Origin: Ilumatobacteraceae bacterium
Lineage (GTDB): Bacteria; Actinomycetota; Acidimicrobiia; Acidimicrobiales; Ilumatobacteraceae
Reading direction: 5' to 3'
DNA: 5,453 nucleotides
Assembly: GCA_016650435.1 (NCBI GenBank)
Contig: JAENVT010000532.1
Location: forward strand, 1 to 5,453
Of the stretch, positions 1 to 5,136 are shown in pieces (the stretch's first letter is position 1; every line of letters begins with the position of its first letter). Under the pieces are notes generated by a model. That model ran no database searches. It saw nothing but the letters and a program-made list of their open reading frames with translations, and was not told the origin of the DNA. The translations under genes were made by a program, and so were the position numbers.

Positions 1-339
1 AAGGTCGCCCTTTCGGCGGCCGTCCATGATCGCGAGTGAAGCGATACGCAGACCAATGTGTAGCGGAAGTTGTGGATGCAAGCTGAGTTCGACGGGATAG
101 TGGCCCCAGCCGAGCAAACAGCCGATCACCTCATTGCCCTCGGGGGCGATGATCGGAATGAGGTTCGCCACGCGATATCCGAACTCGGGTGACCACGCCA
201 GGCGCACATCATCGTCATGCCATCACGCCAGGGCGCATCGTGCATCTGTTCCCATGATCCGGTCCGCCAACCGAGCAATGAGAGGTAGCACGTCGTCGAC
301 GGAGGCGCCCGTGCCGAGGAGTTCGATGGATCTTCTCAA
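1..339 (-). pseudogene. GAF-type sensor domain protein fragment, interrupted by an in-frame TGA and cut by the window edge
   Basis: Reading the minus strand in one frame from about 390 down to 1 gives a continuous protein-like sequence broken only by TGA at 225-223. Before the stop it reads SIELLGTGASVDDVLPLIAR and ends RCALA; after it come DDDVRLAWSPEFGYRV, then IIAPEGNEVIGCLLGW, then LRIASLAIMDGRRKGDL. This is the pattern of a GAF domain: an N-terminal helix, a beta-sheet with an (A/P)PxGxVxG turn, and a closing helix of the LxRAxRxASLAx type. In actinobacteria such domains often precede GGDEF or EAL c-di-GMP domains, but any output domain lies outside the window. There is no convincing start: TTG at 339 has no Shine-Dalgarno, and the frame is closed by TGA at 393-391. 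The fragment follows the PPOX gene on the same strand. It could be a decayed gene or a functional gene with one sequencing error. The GAF call is from pattern, not a search. Confidence 0.55.
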
Positions 340-455
340 TCCGAACTTGGAGAATATTGAATGGCCGTTTTCGGCGACGTGTTGGTGCGGTCAGGCCACG
401 CCCTGATCTCGCGAGCCTTCATCTCGGATCACCGCGCCCCAGAAGCTTCGGGTCG

Positions 456-893
456 TCACGTCGTGGCGGTCTGCCAATCGACGCTAAACCCGTCAGCCGA
501 GGTCGTGCTCGTGAAGCGGCGACCACTGATTGCGATCACATCGAGAACCTTCCATCGATCTCGCCCCTCAATCAGCAAGGGGTGGGTGTCGGGTAGGTCT
601 ACCTGACTACGGGCGTCGCGTAACTCGCCCCGCACGATGACGCTCCACGCGTTGCTGCGACTTTTGTCGATCTGGTCAACCTCGAGCGAGGCCGGTCCTT
701 CATAGCGACCAATAACAGAATGCGGGACCGCGCGGAACACGATCCGATACTCCTCGCCATCATGCACCAACCGGTAGTTGATCGGGAACGCCAACGGATA
801 CCCAAAGTCAAGAACGCACAACCGTCCGACGGTCTCGCTTTCCAGCCACGCAATGCTTTCCCATTGCGGCGCTTCAAACTGCGTAGCTCCCAT
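456..893 (-). CDS. Pyridoxamine 5'-phosphate oxidase (PPOX) family flavin-binding protein
   Basis: The 145-residue product has the layout of the small split-barrel PPOX family, which binds FMN or F420 and is cytosolic. Visible features are an N-terminal helix (WESIAWLESE, about 11-20), first strand VGRLCVLDFGYPLAFPINY (22-40), a strand with IVFRA (51-55), GPASLEVDQID (66-76), WSVIVRGEL (83-91), then the C-terminal DRWKVLDVIAISGRR (112-126). The order 'PxxFPxNY ... V.FR ... FEVDxID ... GWSVxVRG ... xxxxGRR' is typical of many actinobacterial PPOX proteins, and 130-150 residues is the usual length. The reaction and substrate cannot be read from the sequence. ATG at 893 is the only reasonable start because the frame is closed by TAA at 929-927; no clear Shine-Dalgarno precedes it. 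It lies 60 bases downstream of the membrane protein gene ending at 954 with no obvious terminator between, so co-transcription is likely. Confidence 0.85.
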   Translation of the reverse strand: MGATQFEAPQWESIAWLESETVGRLCVLDFGYPLAFPINYRLVHDGEEYRIVFRAVPHSVIGRYEGPASLEVDQIDKSRSNAWSVIVRGELRDARSQVDLPDTHPLLIEGRDRWKVLDVIAISGRRFTSTTSADGFSVDWQTATT

Positions 894-953
894 GTGGCCA
901 CTGTGCCGATCGCGTCGTCGCCATCGTTAGAGGCTTCGGTCACGAAACACTGA

Positions 954-1703
954 TCAGCGCCGCACCGTTTCGGCTAGCGCCTGAGTGTCGTTGACGATTG
1001 CGACGAGTCCGAGGATCGCAACCACGAGCCAGACGGCACGGATTGCCAGGGCGTACAGAGCTGACCTTCGCACGCTGCGGATCGGGCCCAGGTCGCTGAC
1101 GAGGACCCAGGCACCGAAGATGGCTGCGGCAACCAGGACGACGACGACGGCGAGCGGGAAACAGCCGACCAGAAGCACGGGAAGGAGCCATCTCCAACGA
1201 CCCCGCGCCGTCCACGAGTCAGGCCGCTTCACCGCGTCGACGATCACACCCACGAGACCGCCGAACAAGCCCGGCAATGCGATGAACACGCCGATCGCCA
1301 GCCACATCGGCTTGAGCACCGTGAAGTCGATGCCGTCGGCGTGAACGAGCATCGATCCGACGACGACGGCGGCAGCAAGTCCGGTGGTCAGGCGCCTGAA
1401 CCATTTCGGTCCGATCAGCCAAGGAGCGACCATGAGGTAGGCGGCGGCGCCAATGATGCCGAAGGAGGCGCCGAGAAGCAGCAGGTTGTACGTACCTTTC
1501 AACGTCACCTGTCCGATGATGAAGCCGTCGTCGCTCTTGACGCCCCGCACTCTGTCGGGCGAGGTCACCCGCAGGAGGAGCATGGCCAGCCGGCTGCCAA
1601 CTCCGATCAGGATCACGCCCGCCGAGATGCCGCCGACGACAAGGACGCGGAGTCCCTCAAGGTACCGCTGTGTCTGCCCGAGCTGGACTGGTCGATCGTT
1701 CAT
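954..1703 (-). CDS. Multi-pass membrane protein of unknown function (upstream flank of the ECF locus)
   Basis: No characterised family is recognised. From ATG at 1703 the product has 249 residues and about six hydrophobic segments: roughly 19-44, 72-96, 105-121, 130-156, 172-203 and 216-238. Just after the first helix is a distinctive stretch with SRLAMLLLRVTSPD and SDDGFIIG, which resembles a stretch in the membrane protein at 3142-3792. An in-frame ATG at 1727 would add 8 residues. It lies between the -35 and -10 of the proposed promoter (1748-1718), so I prefer 1703, giving a nearly leaderless message; neither start has a strong Shine-Dalgarno. The gene is divergent from the ECF sigma gene and probably shares its regulation. 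It is followed by the PPOX gene on the same strand. A plasma membrane location is clear; the role is unknown. Confidence 0.75.
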   Translation of the reverse strand: MNDRPVQLGQTQRYLEGLRVLVVGGISAGVILIGVGSRLAMLLLRVTSPDRVRGVKSDDGFIIGQVTLKGTYNLLLLGASFGIIGAAAYLMVAPWLIGPKWFRRLTTGLAAAVVVGSMLVHADGIDFTVLKPMWLAIGVFIALPGLFGGLVGVIVDAVKRPDSWTARGRWRWLLPVLLVGCFPLAVVVVLVAAAIFGAWVLVSDLGPIRSVRRSALYALAIRAVWLVVAILGLVAIVNDTQALAETVRR

Positions 1704-1717
1704 AGACTTGAACAGAA

Positions 1718-1748
1718 CAGACAACATCGAGGCACCCGACGGGTGACA
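1718..1748 (-). promoter_or_regulatory. Proposed ECF-type promoter for the membrane protein gene at 954-1703 (variant copy)
   Basis: On the minus strand TGTCACC (1748-1742) is followed after 18 bases by TGTCTG (1723-1718). This matches the promoters in front of the sigma gene and the 3142-3792 gene except for one extra spacer base and T for C at the first -10 position. It forms an inverted pair with the sigma promoter: CCGACGGGTGACA at 1736-1748 mirrors TGTCACCCCGTCGG at 1789-1802 with a single-base bulge. Transcription would begin around 1711, just ahead of ATG 1703. It is weaker evidence than the other two copies because of the altered spacing. Confidence 0.5.
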
Positions 1749-1788
1749 ACGAGCGCAACTTTCTGCCTCGTCCGAAACTCGTGTGTTG

Positions 1789-1818
1789 TGTCACCCCGTC
1801 GGCCTGTTCGTTCGTCTG
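1789..1818 (+). promoter_or_regulatory. Proposed autoregulated ECF-type promoter of the sigma factor gene
   Basis: TGTCACC (1789-1795), a 17-base spacer, then CGTCTG (1813-1818). The identical pair with identical spacing lies upstream of the gene at 3142-3792. CGT(C)-type -10 elements and TGTCAC-type -35 elements are known for several ECF groups (for example the SigJ/ECF41 type), so the architecture is right for an ECF sigma recognising its own promoter. Transcription would start near 1825, which places it upstream of ATG 1858 and rules out start codons before about 1825. Confidence 0.65.
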
Positions 1819-1857
1819 TTTCGTAGTGGAAGGCTTGGGTTGATGGGAGTGCACCTC

Positions 1858-2439
1858 ATGGCCGCGCCAATACGCATGTTCTGCCCTCCGCCTTTCCTGC
1901 TGTCGATTGCCGCGGCGAGGATGCAGGGCGAGACGATCAGCGTCGAGGCAGAGGAGCTCGTTGTCCATCTGTTCCAAACGGAGGGGCGCTCATTGGTACG
2001 ACTGGCCCGGCTCTTCGTCGACGACCGAGACGCCGCAGAAGACATTGTGCAAGAGGCCTTCCTTCGACTCGCCCGGCACGCAGGCCGCATCGAGGCGATC
2101 GACCGGGCGCCGGCCTACCTTCGCTCCATCGTCTTGAACCTGGCTCGTGACCACAACCGCCGAGGGTTGGTCTCGCTTCGGCACCACGCAACGAGCGGAC
2201 GCGAAGTCGATGTCCCCATCGACGTCGCCGACCGTCTTGTGCGATCGGAAGAACATCAACGCGTTCTAGACGCGGTTCGCCAACTGCCAACTCGACAACG
2301 CGACTGCATCACTCTTCGATACTTCGAGGAGCTCTCGATCGAATCGATCGCCTCGACACTCGGCTTGTCGCCGAACTCCGTGAAGACTCATCTGCAGCGA
2401 GCGATGTCTGCGCTCGACCGAATGTTGGCCGAGATATGA
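1858..2439 (+). CDS. ECF-family RNA polymerase sigma factor (sigma-70 region 2 + region 4)
   Basis: The 193-residue product directs RNA polymerase to a small set of promoters. Region 2 spans about residues 39-100 and includes LARLFVDDRDAAEDIVQEAF, the classic ECF DAEDIVQExF core, followed by AYLRSIVLNLARDHNRR. Region 4 spans about 134-190: VLDAVRQLPTRQRDC, then the helix-turn-helix ELSIESIASTLGLSPNSVKT and a basic recognition-helix end. There is no region 3 and no SnoaL-like C-terminal extension, so despite the SigJ-like promoter motif it is not a typical ECF41 protein. ATG 1858 is chosen because GGGAG at 1845-1849 sits 8 bases upstream and the proposed promoter lies just before it. ATG 1843 and ATG 1921 remain possible, the latter giving a more usual length of about 172 residues. 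It overlaps the next gene by ATGA at 2436-2439, implying translational coupling. Confidence 0.92.
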   Translation: MAAPIRMFCPPPFLLSIAAARMQGETISVEAEELVVHLFQTEGRSLVRLARLFVDDRDAAEDIVQEAFLRLARHAGRIEAIDRAPAYLRSIVLNLARDHNRRGLVSLRHHATSGREVDVPIDVADRLVRSEEHQRVLDAVRQLPTRQRDCITLRYFEELSIESIASTLGLSPNSVKTHLQRAMSALDRMLAEI

Positions 2440-3155
2440 GCGAGCTCACTATCGAGCGACGTCTGATCGAGGCCTTCGCCGACGTTCGCACCTCGGTGGA
2501 GGAGAATCCCGACCTCTTCGCGCGCGTCACGCAGTCGCTCGAAGACGCACGGGCTCGCCGCAGATACCGGTGGGCGGTTACCGCCTGCATCGTTGCTTTC
2601 ATCGCGGCCAACACCGGCTTGGCGATCACCGTCTCACATTCCGACAACGGGAGGTTCAACATGCCCTGGTGGGTCATCGAATTGATCACAAACATCGTCT
2701 TGGTAGCACTTGCAATCGGCTTGGGACCGTTCATCAAGCGGTTCGGTCGCTCGTACGCGGCTGATGTGTTCCGCGCCAATCCGCGAACGGGGAAGAGCTA
2801 CCTCGTGCTCACGGACGTCGCCTATTACCTGATCTTCACCTCGTTCGTGCTGTTCACCGTTTCGTTCGTGGAGCACGATGACTGGCGTCTGTCGCAGGGA
2901 AGGCAGCTCAAAGCAGAGGTCGCCCGCGTTGGTGGGATCCTGCTGATCATGGGCATCCTCCATGCGGCCAACGTTGTCGCCCTGCCCATCATCGGCCGCC
3001 TGCTGTCCAGCAACAAGCGGCTCGATGACGCCCGTCCCGACGGTGGACCATCGCCATCAACTATCGCGGTTCCCCCGCTCGGCGCCGGTACATGGATCCT
3101 CCGAGTAGAGCAGGCTCCTTCGTCGATGCCCCCGGTACCGCCTAGCGCAGAATGA
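2436..3155 (+). CDS. Four-helix membrane protein coupled to the ECF sigma factor (candidate anti-sigma or sensor partner)
   Basis: The start ATG overlaps the sigma stop (ATGA), so the two are almost certainly co-translated. The 239 residues comprise a charged N-terminal region of about 45 residues (IERRLIEAFADVRTS, ENPDLFARVTQSLED, then RARRRYRW) and four hydrophobic segments at about 46-66, 78-100, 123-144 and 163-190. A Pro/Ser-rich tail of about 45 residues follows. A short cytoplasmic N-terminal region followed by membrane helices, encoded right after an ECF gene, is the usual arrangement for membrane anti-sigma factors that hold the sigma factor at the membrane. It lacks the HxxxCxxC signature of zinc anti-sigma factors; its only cysteine (about 51) is in the first helix. 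The anti-sigma role is inferred from position and layout, not from a recognised domain. Its last 14 bases overlap the convergent gene at 3142. Confidence 0.85.
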   Translation: MSELTIERRLIEAFADVRTSVEENPDLFARVTQSLEDARARRRYRWAVTACIVAFIAANTGLAITVSHSDNGRFNMPWWVIELITNIVLVALAIGLGPFIKRFGRSYAADVFRANPRTGKSYLVLTDVAYYLIFTSFVLFTVSFVEHDDWRLSQGRQLKAEVARVGGILLIMGILHAANVVALPIIGRLLSSNKRLDDARPDGGPSPSTIAVPPLGAGTWILRVEQAPSSMPPVPPSAE

Positions 3156-3792
3156 ATCCGGCAATGAACTGAAGAAGAAGCAGTCCCAGAAGGACGAAGA
3201 GCGTGATCGTCACCCATCGCCTCAAACGCCATCCGTCCGCCTGCGCCGTGAACGTGAACCGAGTGGCGCTGACGATGGTGGAGTAGAGGGCGACCATTCC
3301 CGCGAACCCGGCGGCCGCATGCAGCGACCAACCGAACTTGCCAACAAGTTGGCTGCCGACGATCACTACCGGCAACGTAGCCACCGCGAGACCGATCCAG
3401 CGGGCGATGTTGTTCCATCCGATGCGCGCCTTTGCCAGACCACCTGCGACGACGGTTGGCAACATCAACGCGCCCGCACCGACGAACAACGGCAGCATCC
3501 CGATCGTTCCAAACACACGCACAATCGTCAACGTCCAGCGTCGTCGCGGCCGCCGCCGTGCGACTGCAACCACGGACTGGGTGAAGCCGAACACCGTGAA
3601 CCCGCCGACGATGAAAATCGTTCCGTTCCAGGTGAACTGGGGATCGTCGGAGATCAGCCGCATCCACGCTCGGGCCATGATTCCCAAGGTCAGGCCACCG
3701 AACAACCCCGCCGCCAACATCAGCACCGGCCGCGCACCCTTGCTTGGCGCCTCCTGCGTCGGAATGTTCAGTTTGTCTGCGAGGTCAGTCAT
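3142..3792 (-). CDS. Multi-pass membrane protein of unknown function (downstream flank of the ECF locus)
   Basis: No characterised family is recognised. The 216 residues begin with a soluble stretch (MTDLADKLNIPTQEAP) followed by about six hydrophobic segments, near 21-40, 56-78, 92-120, 129-150, 155-176 and 191-213. Arg-rich loops such as RRRPRRRW (79-86) suggest cytoplasmic turns. The motif MARAWMRLISDDP then GTIFIVGGFTVFG after the first helix resembles the motif at the same place in the 954-1703 protein. ATG 3792 is preceded by GGAG at 3802-3799 with 6-base spacing and is preferred over an in-frame TTG at 3816. A promoter identical in core elements to that of the sigma gene lies at 3862-3833. 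The gene converges with the sigma partner and overlaps its end by 14 bases, so each transcript is antisense to the other at its tail. Confidence 0.8.
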   Translation of the reverse strand: MTDLADKLNIPTQEAPSKGARPVLMLAAGLFGGLTLGIMARAWMRLISDDPQFTWNGTIFIVGGFTVFGFTQSVVAVARRRPRRRWTLTIVRVFGTIGMLPLFVGAGALMLPTVVAGGLAKARIGWNNIARWIGLAVATLPVVIVGSQLVGKFGWSLHAAAGFAGMVALYSTIVSATRFTFTAQADGWRLRRWVTITLFVLLGLLLLQFIAGFILR

Positions 3793-3832
3793 GTTGCGCT
3801 CCGCTCCCGAGGTCAAAGGTGCTCGACCCTTA

Positions 3833-3862
3833 CAGACGTCGATGCGCGGCGATCGGGTGACA
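3833..3862 (-). promoter_or_regulatory. Proposed ECF-type promoter for the membrane protein gene at 3142-3792
   Basis: On the minus strand TGTCACC (3862-3856), a 17-base spacer, then CGTCTG (3838-3833). Both hexamer-like elements and the spacer length are identical to the sigma gene promoter at 1789-1818, whereas the spacer sequence is unrelated. Transcription would start around 3826, giving a leader of about 33 bases before ATG 3792, with Shine-Dalgarno GGAG in place. Confidence 0.65.
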
Positions 3863-4116
3863 GGTCGTTGACGTTCAGGAGGCGACGAGTTCGGCAGCGC
3901 AAGGTGAGCGGTTCACCCATTTTGACGGCGGGCCTCAGTTGCCAACCCGCTCCAGATCGGGGGTGGTCTCAGGGGATCATTGCGAGCGCTCGCGCCAGCA
4001 AGCGCTCAGGGCGCGGTTCTCGCGGACCAAGCCAGCTCGGGTAGTTCCGTTCTCGTTCGTTACACTGGACAGCCGGATGCAAAGCCGGTCCCTTGGCCGA
4101 CCGCTCCAACCGACCT
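3863..4116. other. Gene-poor stretch between the ECF locus and the phosphotransferase gene
   Basis: I see no convincing coding sequence here; the open frames crossing it are Arg/Ser-rich and run antisense to neighbouring genes. It contains a small inverted repeat (GGTGA/TCACC around 3903-3917) and the stronger hairpin at 3984-4007. The remainder (4008-4116) shows no clear terminator, RNA gene or promoter. The hairpin may serve as transcription end for the phosphotransferase gene, but it has no U-tract. Confidence 0.5.
3984..4007. repeat. Hairpin repeat copy 1 (left of the phosphotransferase gene)
   Basis: GAGCGCT (3984-3990) and AGCGCTC (4001-4007) form a perfect 7-base-pair stem around the 10-base loop CGCGCCAGCA. 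The 16 bases at 3988-4003 recur exactly, in the same orientation, at 5083-5098. It lies about 110 bases beyond the stop of the phosphotransferase gene. It could be a factor-dependent terminator, a dispersed palindromic repeat or a recombination-site remnant. Confidence 0.7.
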
Positions 4117-5007
4117 TCAGGCGAGCCGGAGCGCGAGCAGGTCCTCCAGCCCGTGACGGACGGCGTCGGGGGACAGGTCGGGGCGGCTGCTGCCCACGGC
4201 GGCGAGAATGTGAGCCGGGTCGGGTAGGAAGCCGAGAACGTCACTAACCGCCCAGAAGCGGGAGGCGTCTCGGTCTCGGTCCAGCTGCCCGCCCTGCCGG
4301 AGGTAGGCCGTCAGGAAGGTCTCGGCATCCGCGGTTGTGTGCAGCATGGCGAAGTCCGAGCAGGCGTGGGCCACGTCAAGGTCGGGCGGTCCCCACGACG
4401 TCTCGGCCCAGTCGATCAGTCCCGTCACCGTGTCGCCCTGCCAAAGAGTGTTGCCGAGGTGAAAGTCACGGTGCAGCAGGCAGTACAGGGTTGGCGGCGG
4501 GCCAGCCGCCCAGACGTCGATCGCTTTCTGCCAAAGATCAGGCCAGCGCGCCCAGCCCGGAACCTGCGGTTCGATCGGCCCGCGGAAAGAGAAGTTCGGC
4601 GGCCGCCCCGTCACCGGCACCGCCTGCCGGTGCACCGCCACGGCGAGTCCGGCCCAAGCAGAAATGGCTGTCGGCTGTAGACGCTCGAGCCGAACGCGAC
4701 CCGGGCGCCATGTCATCAGATTGGCGGGACCGCCAGTGCTAGCACCGTGGAGGTCGCTGGCAACCATGTGCGGCACCGGCAGCGCCGATCCGGTGAGCAG
4801 CCGGCAGGCGAGTGCCTCCCGCCGGACGTGCTCGCGGCCGATCTCACCCCACACCTGCGGATCAGACCACCGGATCACCAGTGGGTCGCCCTTGGCCAGG
4901 TGCAGGAGCCACTTCGTCTCCGTGATGCCGCCGCCCATCGCTGTGACGTCGACGACCGCGCTCGGCGCGAACGCTTCGGCCCAGCTCCTTGCACGGTCGG
5001 GAAGCAC
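4117..5007 (-). CDS. Phosphotransferase family protein (aminoglycoside phosphotransferase/choline kinase fold)
   Basis: The 296-residue product has the kinase-like APH fold, which transfers phosphate from ATP to a small-molecule hydroxyl in the cytosol. The N-lobe shows GGGITETKWLL (25-35), VIRW (44-47, Arg in place of the usual Lys) and a helix with REALACRLL containing Glu64. The hinge is NLMTWRPG (96-103). The catalytic loop LLHRDFHLGNTLW (177-189) carries Asp181 and Asn186, and GLIDWAET (196-203) carries the metal-binding Asp199. All key catalytic residues are present, so it looks active. The substrate is unknown; resistance should not be assumed because many family members are metabolic or uncharacterised. 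GTG 5007 is the in-frame start, but the good Shine-Dalgarno (5029-5023) is 15 bases away and better placed for an out-of-frame ATG at 5015, hinting at a small frameshift. The gene is flanked by two matching hairpins. Confidence 0.88.
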   Translation of the reverse strand: MLPDRARSWAEAFAPSAVVDVTAMGGGITETKWLLHLAKGDPLVIRWSDPQVWGEIGREHVRREALACRLLTGSALPVPHMVASDLHGASTGGPANLMTWRPGRVRLERLQPTAISAWAGLAVAVHRQAVPVTGRPPNFSFRGPIEPQVPGWARWPDLWQKAIDVWAAGPPPTLYCLLHRDFHLGNTLWQGDTVTGLIDWAETSWGPPDLDVAHACSDFAMLHTTADAETFLTAYLRQGGQLDRDRDASRFWAVSDVLGFLPDPAHILAAVGSSRPDLSPDAVRHGLEDLLALRLA

Positions 5008-5029
5008 ATCGGCATTTTACGGTTCCTCC
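5005..5029 (-). promoter_or_regulatory. Ribosome binding site and ambiguous start of the phosphotransferase gene
   Basis: On the minus strand GGAGGAA (5029-5023) is followed 7 bases later by ATG (5015-5013) and 15 bases later by the in-frame GTG (5007-5005). The ATG opens a different frame that stops after about 46 codons with no protein-like character. One extra G after ATGCCG would join ATG to the phosphotransferase frame as MPDVLPDRAR, so a single-base deletion (real or sequencing) is a reasonable explanation. Confidence 0.55.
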
Positions 5030-5080
5030 AGCGGAGCGGCCCTTCTCTGGCGGCTGGGAGCCCGGGCCGAGGTGGCCGGG

Positions 5081-5100
5081 GTGCTCGCGCCAGCAAGCAC
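5081..5100. repeat. Hairpin repeat copy 2 (right of the phosphotransferase gene)
   Basis: GTGCT (5081-5085) and AGCAC (5096-5100) pair around the same 10-base loop CGCGCCAGCA found in copy 1. The shared 16-base core lies at 5083-5098. The fourth stem pair is C-G in copy 1 and T-A in copy 2, a compensatory difference that keeps the stem. A short GGGCGC block follows in both copies, a little downstream (about 4010-4015 and 5105-5110), suggesting weaker extended similarity. Confidence 0.7.
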
Positions 5101-5136
5101 GAAGGGGCGCTGCGTCGACGAACCCGCGCCCTATCT

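Noticed and set aside
336..422. Short minus-strand frame (28 codons) upstream of the GAF fragment, as its missing 5' end
   Set aside because: It has no clear ribosome site and its sequence does not resemble a GAF N-terminus; joining it would need an extra frameshift.
134..606. Plus-strand open frames over the left edge
   Set aside because: They are antisense to the GAF-like fragment and the PPOX gene and have no protein-like character.
1341..1826. 161-codon plus-strand open frame
   Set aside because: It is antisense to the membrane gene at 954-1703 and rich in Asp/Arg/Gln without structure; a shadow.
1783..1857. Longer N-terminus for the sigma factor
   Set aside because: The first possible start precedes the proposed promoter and has no ribosome site; the extra residues do not resemble any sigma region.
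2825..3667. 280-codon minus-strand open frame
   Set aside because: It is Arg/His/Ser-rich with no hydrophobic pattern, and it overlaps both better-supported membrane protein genes in another frame; a GC-rich shadow.
3319..4044. 241-codon plus-strand open frame
   Set aside because: It is antisense to the 3142-3792 membrane gene, of low-complexity charged composition, and crosses the proposed promoter and hairpin; no domain pattern.
3984..5100. Integron gene cassette with attC sites
   Set aside because: The RYYYAAC and GTTRRRY boxes were looked for around both hairpins and not found, and no integrase gene is in the window; only the general cassette-like layout remains.
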